DNA of 64,000 bases from Selenomonadaceae bacterium (GCA_017518105.1 JAFWWC010000029.1:59535-123534); one strand, 5' to 3'; shown: positions 26,091 through 34,392, counted from the stretch's first letter. The notes: generated by a model from the sequence alone, not told the origin. Numbers and translations: made by a program.

Positions 26091-26195
26091 TTAGTTTGTC
26101 AAAGATACAAATAAAAAGGTCGAGTATTCCTCGAAGGCTCCAAGGTAGCCCATTCTCGTGCTTTTTTCTCTACCGATAATTTGTTTGACGGCTAA
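26091..26195 (+). ncRNA. Candidate structured RNA between cmk and efp
   Basis: The ends pair into an interrupted closing stem: TTAG with CTAA, GTCAA with TTGAC, ACAAAT with ATTTGT, then AAAAAG with CTTTTT and CGAG with CTCG, around an apical GGCT/AGCC hairpin. It begins 16 bases after the cmk stop and ends 132 bases before efp. It does not match 4.5S, 6S, tmRNA or any riboswitch I know. It could be a small RNA, an efp leader or simply a cmk 3' structure (it contains a T6 run). Confidence 0.35.
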
Positions 26196-26327
26196 CTCCG
26201 AATCCCACCTTAACCAAAAAATTTTTTAAAAAAGTTTTCGCCACTATTCCTCAGTTCGATTGAAGGTTTTATCTGCTTGTCAACGAATAACATTCAACTA
26301 AAGCTTAAAATTTGGAGGTTGATACCA

Positions 26328-26885
26328 ATGATTTCAAGTACCGATTTCAGAACGGGCTTAACGATTGAGATTGACGGCGCGGCTTGGCAGGTCGTCGAGT
26401 TCCAGCACGTCAAGCCCGGTAAAGGCGCGGCGTTTGTACGCACTAAGATTAAGAACGTCGAGACTGGAGCAGTTGTCGAACGCACCTTCAACCCGAACGA
26501 GAAGATGCCGCCCGCCCGCCTCGATACCAGCAAAATGCAATTTCTCTACGAAGCCGACGGACAATATACTTTCATGGACGTTGAGACTTACGAACAGATT
26601 GAGCTTAACAAGGAGCAACTCGGCAACGCGCTTAATTACCTTATGGAGAACATGGAAGTTAATCTGCAGACGTTCAAGGGACGCATTATCGGAATCAATC
26701 TGCCTAACAGCGTCGAACTTAAAGTCACCGAGTGCGAACCCGCCGTTAAGGGTAACACGGCAACTGGCGCGACGAAGAATGCTACGCTTGAAACGGGCTA
26801 CGTTGTCCGCGTGCCGCTGTTCATCAATGAAGGCGACGTTCTTAGAATCGACACGCGCACCGGCTCTTACATTGAACGCGCTTAA
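26328..26885 (+). CDS. efp: Elongation factor P
   Basis: Relieves ribosome stalling at polyproline stretches. The N-terminal KOW-like domain carries the tip loop [10 protein letters not shown], with lysine 32 at the position usually modified. Two OB domains follow (ending [27 protein letters not shown]). 185 aa is standard. ATG 26328 follows TTGGAGG; an upstream in-frame ATG at 26277 has no ribosome binding site and would add a tail not seen in EF-P. The modifying enzyme is not in this window. Confidence 0.96.
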   Translation: MISSTDFRTGLTIEIDGAAWQVVEFQHVKPGKGAAFVRTKIKNVETGAVVERTFNPNEKMPPARLDTSKMQFLYEADGQYTFMDVETYEQIELNKEQLGNALNYLMENMEVNLQTFKGRIIGINLPNSVELKVTECEPAVKGNTATGATKNATLETGYVVRVPLFINEGDVLRIDTRTGSYIERA

Positions 26886-26921
26886 AGATATTTTGTGATG
26901 CTGAAACGCACTAACTGTTCT

Positions 26922-26946
26922 CCCGCTTTCAAAGCGGGTTTTTTTT
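26922..26946 (+). terminator. Intrinsic terminator after efp
   Basis: CCCGCTTT-CAAAGCGGG hairpin followed by T8. It ends 14 bases before the next start codon. Confidence 0.85.
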
Positions 26947-26960
26947 GCAAAGGAGAACTC

Positions 26961-28076
26961 ATGAAACGAATTTATTCACTGGACGTGCTAAGGGGGCTGG
27001 CAATCTTTATCATGGTTTTCGTTGACGCGGTACCCGGAGGAATTGCTTACCCGATATTCATTCACGCGCCTTGGGAGGGTCTGACGTTTGCGGATTTAGC
27101 CTTCCCTGGCTTCGTCTTCACAATGGGATTATCGGCGGCGGTGTCTCTGGCGCGTCGCAACCCTTCCACGAAAAAAATCCTTAAGCGGGCGGCTATCCTG
27201 TTCGCAATCGGTATCGTATTCAACATGTTGCCATCAATCTTTGCGTGGCTGATTCTCGACGACTTCACAGGCGCGAACCTTTACGCGGGAACGATTGAAA
27301 ACCTGCGCATCTTCGGAATACTTCAGCGGCTGGCGTTGACTTATGCCTTTGGACTTTTACTGGCGCGGGCGATACGCAACGACCTCGGAATTTTCCTCGC
27401 GGCGTTCGGGTTGCTAATCGTCTCGTCACTAGGCTTTCACGTCTACGCGCCCGATAATCCCTTCGACCAAATGCACAACATCAGCCGCGCCGTCGATTTA
27501 ATCTTCCCTGGCGAAAATCGTATCTATTGGTCTACGCATGACCCTGACAGTCTTTACGGTACGATTGCAAGCACGGCGTCTTTCCTGTTCGGGTTCTTAG
27601 CGGGCAAAGTCCTTCTCGACCGTGCGGCGTTGCGTGATAAAATTTTCCTGCTCGGCGCGGCGGGCGGGATTCTTCTTGTCGTGGGCGGCATATGGAGTTC
27701 GTTTGACATCATTGCGAAAGAAATCTGGACGGCTCCCTTTGCGCTAATAACTTCTGGCGTTGAAGTCCTCCTGTTTGTCGCCCTGATAAAATTCCTAGAC
27801 GCCCGCCCGAATTCAAAAAGATTTTTCCAGCCACTCGCCGCAGTCGGAATGAACCCTCTGTTCTTCTTCCTGCTAACGAACGTCGGATTGGTCTTGCTTA
27901 ATACAATCCCGTCGCCCAACGAAGGCATGGGCTTTTATGTTTGGTTTTTTATAAGCACGTTCAGCCACTTGATAACGCCGGAGTTCGGCTCGATGATATT
28001 TTGCCTGCTGTGGTGTGTGCTGTGGTTGCCAATCGCCGAGGTTCTCTATAAAATGAACGTCACGATAAAGATTTAG
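26961..28076 (+). CDS. HGSNAT/DUF5009-like membrane acyltransferase
   Basis: Begins RIYSLDVLRGLAIFIMVFVD, the opening signature of heparan-alpha-glucosaminide N-acetyltransferase-like and YeiB-like membrane proteins, followed by about ten hydrophobic segments. Members move acetyl groups across the membrane to sugars, and bacterial examples probably modify cell-wall or surface glycans. 371 aa. ATG 26961 follows AAGGAGA; the earlier in-frame ATGs lie before and within the efp terminator. It is followed by cbiT after 12 bases but is not an obvious cobalamin gene. The substrate is unknown. Confidence 0.8.
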   Translation: MKRIYSLDVLRGLAIFIMVFVDAVPGGIAYPIFIHAPWEGLTFADLAFPGFVFTMGLSAAVSLARRNPSTKKILKRAAILFAIGIVFNMLPSIFAWLILDDFTGANLYAGTIENLRIFGILQRLALTYAFGLLLARAIRNDLGIFLAAFGLLIVSSLGFHVYAPDNPFDQMHNISRAVDLIFPGENRIYWSTHDPDSLYGTIASTASFLFGFLAGKVLLDRAALRDKIFLLGAAGGILLVVGGIWSSFDIIAKEIWTAPFALITSGVEVLLFVALIKFLDARPNSKRFFQPLAAVGMNPLFFFLLTNVGLVLLNTIPSPNEGMGFYVWFFISTFSHLITPEFGSMIFCLLWCVLWLPIAEVLYKMNVTIKI

Positions 28077-28088
28077 GAGGTGGCGTTG

Positions 28089-28649
28089 ATGATTGACGAC
28101 GAGGAATTCATACGCGGCAACGTGCCGATGACTAAACGCGAAGTCAGAGCCTTGACATTGGCGGAGGCGCGGCTTGATTCTGATTCAATCGTCGTGGACG
28201 TGGGCGCGGGCACCGGTTCCATTACGATTGAGGCGGCGTTGATTGCTAAGCGCGGAAAAGTTTTTGCCGTCGAACGCAAAGCCGAGGCAGTCGAACTTAT
28301 CAAACGCAACGTTGAGAAATTTTCCGTGGCGAACGTCGAGATAATCTGCGCGGAGGCTCCCGACGGCTTGAAGGACTTGCCCGAACTAGACGCGGCGATA
28401 ATCGGCGGCTCCGGCGGGAACACGGATAGGATTCTTGATGTGCTCAATAAAAAGTTAAAGGTCGGCGGGCGTGTCGTCGTCAACGCGATAACGATTCAGA
28501 CTTCAGCGGGCGCGTTGGAATATTTCAGGCATCACAACTGGAATTACGAGGCGTTCCAAGTGCAAATTACGCGCCTAAAGAAAATCCGAGCGTATGACAT
28601 GGGGCAGGCGTTGAATCCCGTTTGGATTATCGCGGCACAGAAACCTTAA
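28089..28649 (+). CDS. cbiT: Cobalt-precorrin-6B C15-methyltransferase (decarboxylating), CbiT
   Basis: Methylates and decarboxylates the corrin ring in anaerobic cobalamin synthesis. NVPMTKREVRALTLAEARL and the SAM-binding DVGAGTGSITIEAALI are typical CbiT, and IIGGSGGN (near residue 107) is diagnostic. 186 aa matches a stand-alone CbiT; CbiE is not adjacent. ATG 28089 is 8 bases after AGGAGG. It is followed by cbiC, a small TIGR04076 gene and cbiA in one apparent operon. Confidence 0.92.
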   Translation: MIDDEEFIRGNVPMTKREVRALTLAEARLDSDSIVVDVGAGTGSITIEAALIAKRGKVFAVERKAEAVELIKRNVEKFSVANVEIICAEAPDGLKDLPELDAAIIGGSGGNTDRILDVLNKKLKVGGRVVVNAITIQTSAGALEYFRHHNWNYEAFQVQITRLKKIRAYDMGQALNPVWIIAAQKP

Positions 28650-28662
28650 GGAGGCAAGGTTT

Positions 28663-29304
28663 ATGTTCATAACAAAACCAATGGAGATTGAAAACCGTAG
28701 CATGGAGATAATCGCACCGCATTTGGCAGGGCTGACACTAAGCGACGACGAACGCAAGATTTATTCGCGAATGATTCATGCGTCGGGCGACGTGGGCTAC
28801 GCACCGATAATCCGAATTCACCCGCAAGCAGTCGAGGCGACTAAGGAGGCTCTCAAGCGCGGGGCGAACGTCTTTACTGATGTTGAGATGGTCAAGCGCG
28901 GGATAAGCCTTCGGACGCTCACAAAGTTTGGCGGCGAAATCTTTTGCAAGGTCGCTGATGATGACGTTATCGAACGCGCTAAGGCGGAGGGCATTACTCG
29001 TTCGATGGCGGCGATGAGGATTTTTGGTAAGCAACTGGACGGACAGATTGTCGCGATTGGCAATGCCCCAACTGCACTCTTTGAAGTCTTGCGGCTCGTG
29101 CGTGAAGAAAATATCCGCCCTGCTGTGATAATCGGTGTGCCGGTCGGTTTTGTCGGTGCCGCTGAGTCTAAAGCTCAACTCGCCGCGCAAGACGTGCCGT
29201 TTATCACGGTCGCGGGCAGTAAAGGCGGCTCGTCAATCGCGGTCGCGGCTCTCAATGCTATTCTTTATATTTTGGACAGTTCACGCGGTCTTAACGGGAG
29301 GTAA
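28663..29304 (+). CDS. cbiC: Cobalt-precorrin-8 methylmutase, CbiC
   Basis: Moves the C11 methyl group to C12 to give cobyrinate. YSRMIHASGDVGYA contains the catalytic histidine, and FTDVEMVKRG, IGNAPTALFEVL and GVPVGFVGAAESK are strong family signatures. 213 aa, normal. AAGGAGG upstream. It sits between cbiT and a TIGR04076 gene in the cobalamin cluster. Confidence 0.95.
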   Translation: MFITKPMEIENRSMEIIAPHLAGLTLSDDERKIYSRMIHASGDVGYAPIIRIHPQAVEATKEALKRGANVFTDVEMVKRGISLRTLTKFGGEIFCKVADDDVIERAKAEGITRSMAAMRIFGKQLDGQIVAIGNAPTALFEVLRLVREENIRPAVIIGVPVGFVGAAESKAQLAAQDVPFITVAGSKGGSSIAVAALNAILYILDSSRGLNGR

Positions 29305-29310
29305 ATTATC

Positions 29311-29637
29311 ATGATGAAGAAATGCAAGATTACAATCCTTAAAACGACGTTGCAGAAAGATTTGGCGGCTGAATACGGCGTGCCGAACCTGTCAACGTGC
29401 CCGCTGATGAGGGAAGGACAAACTTTTTACGCGTCGTGGGCTAAGCCCGAAGGTTTTTGCGACGAAGCTTGGAAAGCCGTTTATCAATACGTCTTCGCAC
29501 TGGCGCACGGGGCTGACGGTTGGTATTACGGCGACTGGATTGACGAAAAACATAAAGGCGTTGCAATTTGCTCGTGCAATGACGGTTTGCGCCCCGTTAT
29601 CATGAAAATTGAACGGACTGATGAAGATGCAGACTGA
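29311..29637 (+). CDS. TIGR04076 family protein (short form)
   Basis: About 108 aa with the family pattern: KKCKITILKTTLQ, STCPLMREGQ, FCDEAWKAVYQYV, CSCNDGLRPVIMKIE. The cysteines suggest a metal or redox role, but none is established. Two adjacent ATGs (29311, 29314) are possible starts. It is clearly related to the N-terminal domain of the gene at 164-703. It lies inside the cobalamin operon, and its 3' end overlaps the displaced first codons of cbiA described at 29621. Confidence 0.8.
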   Translation: MMKKCKITILKTTLQKDLAAEYGVPNLSTCPLMREGQTFYASWAKPEGFCDEAWKAVYQYVFALAHGADGWYYGDWIDEKHKGVAICSCNDGLRPVIMKIERTDEDAD

Positions 29638-29752
29638 TTTCCCCCGAATAATCATCGCGGGCAACGTGACGTTGCATCCAGTGGTCGCGATTGAATCATC
29701 AATGATTCGGGCATTATTCCCGCGTTCGTACGAAATGCCTGCGCATTTCTAG
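29621..29752 (+). pseudogene. Displaced original 5' end of cbiA (43-codon frame)
   Basis: This frame overlaps the TIGR04076 stop and starts MKMQTDFPRIIIA, nearly the same as the working cbiA start MQKNFPRIIIA 150 bases downstream, then runs into unrelated sequence and stops. The simplest reading is that cbiA once began here, coupled to the upstream gene, and that an insertion separated this start from the body. That history is inference. Confidence 0.5.
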
Positions 29753-29804
29753 TTTCGTAAAGGATTTGACATGCAAAAGAATTTTCCAAGAATAATCATC
29801 GCGG
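29646..29804 (+). mobile_element. Small hairpin-rich insertion flanked by a 15-base direct repeat
   Basis: GAATAATCATCGCGG occurs at 29646-29660 and again at 29790-29804. The ~130 bases between them are rich in short palindromes: GAATCAT-CA-ATGATTC, CGGG-CATTATT-CCCG, and TACGAAA...TTTCGTA enclosing GAAATGC...GCATTTC. No transposase is encoded. It looks like a MITE- or REP-like insert into the start of cbiA. Confidence 0.5.
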
Positions 29805-31153
29805 CAACGCAAAGCGGCTCTGGCAAGACAACTTTAACCGTCGGATTGCTCGCGGCTCTGAAAAATCGCGGCTTAAACGTTCAGGCGTACAAAATCGGTC
29901 CTGATTATATCGATACGGGCTGGCATGAACTCGCAAGCGGTAAAATCTCCCACAATCTCGATAGTTGGCTCGTCGGGAAGGATAAACTTAAAAAATTTTT
30001 CGCTGAGACTGCTCAAGGCGCAATTTCAATCGTCGAAGGCGTCATGGGACTTTATGACGGCGGGCAAGGCGGCATTTCTTCCACGGCAGAGATTTCTAAG
30101 CTTCTGAACGCGCCAATCGTCCTGATTATCGACGCAAAAAGCATGGGAACTTCTGCGGCGGCGGTCGCATTGGGTTTTAGAGACTTCGACAGGGAAATTA
30201 ACCTCGCGGGCGTGATTCTTAATCGTATCGGCTCGGATTCGCATAAAAAAATTATCGTCGATGCACTCGACGCGCTCGGAATTAAATGTTTCGGCGCAAT
30301 CAATCGCAACGACGACTTTTTTTTGCCCGAACGTCATCTAGGTTTGGTTCCTACGGCTGAAAATCATTCCGTCGACGTGATTAATAAGGTCTGCGCGGCT
30401 GTCGAGGCTCAAATCGACCTTGACGCCCTGATTAACCTTGCCCGAAGTGCTCCGCCCCTCCAAAACACTAGTCCCCAGTCCCTAGTCCCTAGTCCCTACC
30501 TAAAAATCGCCGTCGCTCGTGATGAGGCGTTCAATTTCTACTACGGCGCAAGCCTTCGTGAGCTTGAGAGGCTCGGAGCGGAAATTATTTACTTCAGCCC
30601 CCTGAATGATGAACATTTGCCCCAAGTCGACGGTCTGATTATCGGCGGCGGCTTCCCTGAGATGTTCGCGGCGCGTCTTGAACAAAATAAAAGCCTCCGC
30701 AATGAAATTTTCATCGCTGCGGAAGCTGGTTTGCCCATTTTCGCGGAATGCGGCGGCTTTATGTATTTGATGAACCGTCTGATTGACTTTAACGGCAATT
30801 CCTTCGAGATGTGCGGAATTCTTGACGGCGCGGCGACTATGACCAATCGTTTGCAGACTGTCGGCTACGTCGAGGCGGAAATTTTATCTGATTGCATTAT
30901 CGGCAAGGCGGGCGATACTCTTCGCGCTCACGAGTTCCATTTTTCCACCGCCCAGACCTCTGACACCAATATTTTCCGCTGTCGACGCTTGAGAACCGGT
31001 AAAGAGTATTTCGCCGGCGCGGTCAAAAAAAATATCGTCGCCTCGTATCTGCACATTCACTTTGCAGGCTGTCCGAAGGCGGCGAGTAACTTTTTCCAGG
31101 CTTGCAAGGATTATTCGTCGTCTTCCAAGTCAAATTCCTCGTGCAACGTCTGA
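29771..31153 (+). CDS. cbiA: Cobyrinic acid a,c-diamide synthase
   Basis: Amidates the a and c side chains of cobyrinate using ATP and glutamine. The N-terminal ATPase domain has the loop ATQSGSGKTTLTVGL, IGPDYID and EGVMGLYDG. The C-terminal class I glutaminase-like domain has LIIGGGFPEMFA, the nucleophile region FAECGGFMYL and SYLHIHFAG. 460 aa is typical. Residues ~234-243 of the interdomain linker are encoded by four 7-base tandem repeats. The start lies just after a small insertion. The final 43 bases overlap the convergent MmeI-type fragment, and the last ~15 residues (serine-rich) may be acquired rather than ancestral. Confidence 0.94.
   Translation: MQKNFPRIIIAATQSGSGKTTLTVGLLAALKNRGLNVQAYKIGPDYIDTGWHELASGKISHNLDSWLVGKDKLKKFFAETAQGAISIVEGVMGLYDGGQGGISSTAEISKLLNAPIVLIIDAKSMGTSAAAVALGFRDFDREINLAGVILNRIGSDSHKKIIVDALDALGIKCFGAINRNDDFFLPERHLGLVPTAENHSVDVINKVCAAVEAQIDLDALINLARSAPPLQNTSPQSLVPSPYLKIAVARDEAFNFYYGASLRELERLGAEIIYFSPLNDEHLPQVDGLIIGGGFPEMFAARLEQNKSLRNEIFIAAEAGLPIFAECGGFMYLMNRLIDFNGNSFEMCGILDGAATMTNRLQTVGYVEAEILSDCIIGKAGDTLRAHEFHFSTAQTSDTNIFRCRRLRTGKEYFAGAVKKNIVASYLHIHFAGCPKAASNFFQACKDYSSSSKSNSSCNV
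30470..30497 (+). repeat. Heptanucleotide tandem repeat (4 copies) inside cbiA
   Basis: AGTCCCC once, then AGTCCCT three times. It lies in the linker between the two CbiA domains. Since 7 is not a multiple of 3, gain or loss of one unit would shift the reading frame. The unit is like the heptamer short tandem repeats (CCCCAGT type) known from cyanobacteria. Confidence 0.9.
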
Positions 31154-32046
31154 TAACTGTTCAACAAGACGATTTGCATTGCTAGCTCCGGTATATCCTC
31201 CCGAAAACGATACGCCTTCATGACTTCGCGGTCGTTTTCAGTGTGCGCCTTCCTTAAATCTGCCGGCATTGATACTTCGTCGTACAAATCGGCGTAAGTT
31301 GCGTTCGGATAGTTGGCTCTCGCGTCCAAAATCGCTTGCGCGGTCGCCTCTATCCTTTTTTGTTGCTCGTCGGTGTAGAATAGCGGCCACGGGAACGGAT
31401 TATAACATATCGTCGCCGAATATCTGTAATCGCTCTTCAATCTGCCCGCGACCATTCGCACCCATGCCATATGAACCGAACTTGTAAGCACTCCGAAGTG
31501 AAATAAATTTGCGTTCGGAATCATTAAATTTGGGTCTAAACAAACCATTTCAGGCGGCATAAAGCCCATTGGAATATATTTTCGACGTTCGGAACTGACT
31601 TGCGGAATAAAAATGTAGTTTGCAGACGACTGAACGAATCTTTGAAACAGCATTGGCTTATCGGCGTCGCGTTGAGTTTGCTTGGATTTGCTTTTCAAGC
31701 GTAATTCGCGGACATTTTTAACGCGCTCATAAACCAGAGGCATTTTACGCAATTCATTGGGCTGACAATCTGCCAAATACAAACAATATCGCGGAGTATT
31801 ATTAATGAAATCCTTGCCGCTTATACATTTACGAATAAATCTTTCGGCAAGCGGCTCTCTTTTTATAAAATCTTCCATTTCAGCGCGTGTAAATAAAAAA
31901 TTTCCGCCATCAGTCGGACGACTTCCCGCACTCATTTCCGGAACCTTAAAAAACGGCGAGGAGCGTTTCATAACGTAAATATCGGGGGCATTTGGCATGA
32001 GATAGCCGTTGATGTGGTCGACGATGATAAAATTTTCGTTCGCCAT
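31111..32046 (-). CDS. Orphan C-terminal part of an MmeI-like DNA methyltransferase (recognition domain fragment)
   Basis: The 311 residues match the target-recognition and C-terminal helical regions of MmeI-type (type IIL) restriction-modification proteins: PRYCLYLAD, VKNVRELRLKSKSKQT, FVQSSANYIFIPQVSSERR, FHFGVLTSSVHMAWVR, YNPFPWPLF and the final helical part. The N-terminal nuclease, spacer and SAM/NPPY methylase domains of the ~900-aa family are absent. It starts 2 bases after the gatB stop and overlaps the end of cbiA by 43 bases. It is either a remnant or a stand-alone DNA-specificity protein. The frame is clean, with no internal stop. Confidence 0.7.
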   Translation of the reverse strand: MANENFIIVDHINGYLMPNAPDIYVMKRSSPFFKVPEMSAGSRPTDGGNFLFTRAEMEDFIKREPLAERFIRKCISGKDFINNTPRYCLYLADCQPNELRKMPLVYERVKNVRELRLKSKSKQTQRDADKPMLFQRFVQSSANYIFIPQVSSERRKYIPMGFMPPEMVCLDPNLMIPNANLFHFGVLTSSVHMAWVRMVAGRLKSDYRYSATICYNPFPWPLFYTDEQQKRIEATAQAILDARANYPNATYADLYDEVSMPADLRKAHTENDREVMKAYRFREDIPELAMQIVLLNSYQTLHEEFDLEDDE

Positions 32047-32048
32047 GA

Positions 32049-33491
32049 TTAAGCGTCCAATTTCTTAGCGAGCAACTGATTTACAAGCTGAGGATTCGCC
32101 TTGCCGCGTGTGAACTTCATAACTTGTCCGACGAGTGCGCCGATAGCTTTTTTCTTGCCGCCGCGATATTCTTCGACAGCCTTAGGATTTTTGGCAATAA
32201 CTTCGTCGATAACGCCTTCAATCGCGCCAGTGTCGGTTATTTGCACCAAACCTTTATCCTTAACGATTTTTTCGGGCGAGTCGGGCGACTTCCACATCTC
32301 AACAAATACCGTTTTAGCGATTTTGCCGCTGATAGTGCCGTTGGCAATCAGTTTAATCATCTCGGCGAGGCGTTTGGCGTCGACAGGCGAATTTTCAATC
32401 GTCAAGCCTTCCGCGTTCAGATTTTTGGACAGGTCGCCCATAATCCAATTAGCAGCAGCCTTAGCATCGGCTCCATTAGCAATCACGGCGTCAAAATACT
32501 CCGCCATAGCCCGCGAACTCGTGATTATGCCCGCGTCGTAGTCGCTTAGCCCGAAATCTTTAATCAAACGGGCGCGGCGGGCGTCAGGCAGTTCCGGAAG
32601 AGACTTTCTAAAGGCTTCAATCTCCTCATCAGTCGTCACAATCGGCGGCAAGTCGGGTTCGGGCATGTATCTGTAGTCGTGGGCGTCCTCTTTACTTCGC
32701 ATTGATTGAGTTATGCCCTTTTCTGGGTTCCAAGTGCGCGTCTCTTGAATAATTTGCCCGCCGTCGTCCAAAACTTCCGCTTGCCGTTCGATTTCGTAGT
32801 TAATCGCGTCTTCGAGTGCCTTAAACGAGTTGATATTTTTCATTTCAGTTCGCGTGCCGAGCTTATCACTGCCAATCGGGCGCAAGGAAACGTTAATATC
32901 GGCGCGGAGGTTGCCTTCCTCCATGCGGCAGTTGCTCACGTCGATATATTCGAGAATCGACTTGATTTTTTCCATATAAGCGCGGGCTTCGGCGGCTGAA
33001 TGCATATCTGGTTCGCTGACAATCTCAATCAGCGGTACGCCCGTCCGATTATAATCAACATTTGAGCTTGCGGAGTCTTTAATCGTGGTTCCGGAGTGTA
33101 CAAGCTTGCCGGCGTCCTCTTCCATGTGAATTCTTGTAAGTCGAACGGTCTTTTTTGTGCCGTCAACGTCAATTTCGACGTGTCCAGCGTATGCAATCGG
33201 CAAATCGTATTGGGAGGTCTGCCAATTCTTAGGCAAATCGGGATAATAATAGTTTTTGCGGTCGAATTTGCTGTATTTGTTGATTTTGCAGTTGGTAGCA
33301 AGCCCGGCTTTGATTGCGAACTCGACGACGCGGCGATTTATGGTCGGCAAGACGCCTGGAAGCCCTAAACACACAGGGCAAACGTGCGTATTCTGTTCCG
33401 CGCCGAATGTCGTAGCACATCCGCAGAAAATTTTCGTGTTCGTCTTCAATTCGCTATGAATTTCAAGACCGATTACCGCTTCATACTTCAA
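32049..33491 (-). CDS. gatB: Aspartyl/glutamyl-tRNA(Asn/Gln) amidotransferase subunit B
   Basis: Part of the GatCAB complex that converts misacylated Glu-tRNA(Gln) or Asp-tRNA(Asn) to the amide form. [42 protein letters not shown] and [19 protein letters not shown] are hallmark GatB segments, and the C-terminal tRNA-binding YqeY-like domain is complete. TTG 33491 is 6 bases after GAGGTG; the reading then is 480 aa, the normal length. gatA and gatC are not adjacent. Confidence 0.96.
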   Translation of the reverse strand: MKYEAVIGLEIHSELKTNTKIFCGCATTFGAEQNTHVCPVCLGLPGVLPTINRRVVEFAIKAGLATNCKINKYSKFDRKNYYYPDLPKNWQTSQYDLPIAYAGHVEIDVDGTKKTVRLTRIHMEEDAGKLVHSGTTIKDSASSNVDYNRTGVPLIEIVSEPDMHSAAEARAYMEKIKSILEYIDVSNCRMEEGNLRADINVSLRPIGSDKLGTRTEMKNINSFKALEDAINYEIERQAEVLDDGGQIIQETRTWNPEKGITQSMRSKEDAHDYRYMPEPDLPPIVTTDEEIEAFRKSLPELPDARRARLIKDFGLSDYDAGIITSSRAMAEYFDAVIANGADAKAAANWIMGDLSKNLNAEGLTIENSPVDAKRLAEMIKLIANGTISGKIAKTVFVEMWKSPDSPEKIVKDKGLVQITDTGAIEGVIDEVIAKNPKAVEEYRGGKKKAIGALVGQVMKFTRGKANPQLVNQLLAKKLDA

Positions 33492-33522
33492 ATTAATCAC
33501 CTCGTTAGATTTTTCGCGCAAA

Positions 33523-33551
33523 AGTTTAGCGCACTTGCTTTAAATCGTCAA
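33523..33551 (-). promoter_or_regulatory. Promoter for gatB
   Basis: On the minus strand, TTGACG, 17-base spacer, TAAACT, about 31 bases upstream of the TTG start. Confidence 0.6.
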
Positions 33552-33555
33552 TGCA

Positions 33556-33596
33556 ACAAAAAAATCCCCGCCGAGTAGCTAGGGATTTATTTTTTT
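33556..33596 (-). terminator. Intrinsic terminator after the BrnT/BrnA-like pair
   Basis: AAATCCC pairs with GGGATTT around a ~12-base loop. A T-rich run follows on the minus strand and an A/T-run on the other side, so it may work both ways. It touches the antitoxin stop codon. Confidence 0.7.
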
Positions 33597-33786
33597 AGCT
33601 TGCGAGCTTATTTTTTTGTCTACGGAGCCGCGCAGGTTTCATTTTGGCTAATTCTTCATCTGTAAGCGGTGGAATGTCGCTGTAATCAATTTCATCATCA
33701 GTCATTTGTTCCCAAATTTTAATCTCTTCGAGTTGTTCAGGCGTAAATTCGAGTTTCATTCCGCGTTTAATAACCAAACTGCCCAT
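33595..33786 (-). CDS. BrnA-like antitoxin (short)
   Basis: 63 aa. The core DDEIDYSDIPPLTDEELAKM is the conserved BrnA-type segment that contacts BrnT. The C-terminus ends soon after (RLRRQKNKLAS), so the ribbon-helix-helix DNA-binding part of classical BrnA seems reduced or absent. ATG 33786 is 9 bases after GGAGG and overlaps the toxin gene by 20 bases; longer readings into the toxin gene are not supported. The toxin-first order is as in brnTA. Confidence 0.7.
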   Translation of the reverse strand: MGSLVIKRGMKLEFTPEQLEEIKIWEQMTDDEIDYSDIPPLTDEELAKMKPARLRRQKNKLAS

Positions 33787-34066
33787 AATATCTATCCTCC
33801 TCTCTTTTATTTGCCAATCGAGCTGAAATGAGCCGATATTTTTCTCCACGCTCTGTATAAATGACAACTAAAATTTTTGCAACCTTACCTATAACTTTAA
33901 TTCGTTCTTCGTCGTCACTGTGCTCTTCGTCATAGTCATCAATCAAATTTTTGTCTAAAAATACCAATGCTGCCATTTCAAACGTCACTTTATGCTTTTT
34001 CTTGTTAATCGCGGCTTTGTTATCGTCCCATTCGACAAAATACTCTCCAACTTCCATCTCGCCCAT
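33767..34066 (-). CDS. BrnT-like ribonuclease toxin
   Basis: 99 aa with the BrnT pattern: VEWDDNKAAINKKKHKVTFEMAALVFLD, HSDDEERIKVIGK, ILVVIYTERGEKYRLISARLANKREEDRYY. BrnT is a RelE-fold RNase that arrests translation and is neutralised by BrnA. GAGGTG precedes the ATG. It lies directly downstream of a dispersed repeat block. The paired antitoxin overlaps its 3' end, which supports a functioning type II toxin-antitoxin module. Confidence 0.85.
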   Translation of the reverse strand: MGEMEVGEYFVEWDDNKAAINKKKHKVTFEMAALVFLDKNLIDDYDEEHSDDEERIKVIGKVAKILVVIYTERGEKYRLISARLANKREEDRYYGQFGY

Positions 34067-34141
34067 AAAATCACCTCAAAACGAATCTTAACAGAAAAAT
34101 TTTCCTTGTCAAATCAAAAAATCCACGCCGATTGTATTTTT

Positions 34142-34370
34142 GAAGCCTCGAAACTTATTTTGAAGCTGTGAAAGTGATTTTGGAGTCTCGAAACTGCTTT
34201 TGGAGCTTTGAAACGGGTTTTGAAGGCGATTTTGAGGCGCAAATTACGAAATCCAAAATACTGGATTTTGTATCGCGCCATTATGCGGACTTTTCGACCT
34301 GTACAAAAATCAGTGGTGATTTGGAAGTTCGATTTACGTTTTCCAATATATTGGATTTTGTAAAATGGGC
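34142..34370. repeat. Dispersed repeat block, copy 1 (20-base units plus ~90-base units)
   Basis: No gene is seen in this 366-base gap. It starts with four 20-base units (34142-34221, consensus GRAGYYTYGAAACnnnTTTT) and two shorter ones, then a ~90-base unit (34246-34335) and a truncated second copy (34336-34370). Each ~90-base unit begins with a hairpin of the form TCCA...TGGA followed by TTTTGTA. The same arrangement recurs at 48706-49007. In both places the block lies between a minus-strand terminator and the next minus-strand gene. Confidence 0.85.
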
Positions 34371-34392
34371 AAAAAAATCGCCTCGAAAGGCG
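34371..34392 (-). terminator. Intrinsic terminator after the condensation/cNMP gene
   Basis: Read on the minus strand: CGCCT-TTCG-AGGCG hairpin followed by ATTTTTTT. The repeat block begins immediately beyond it. Confidence 0.75.
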
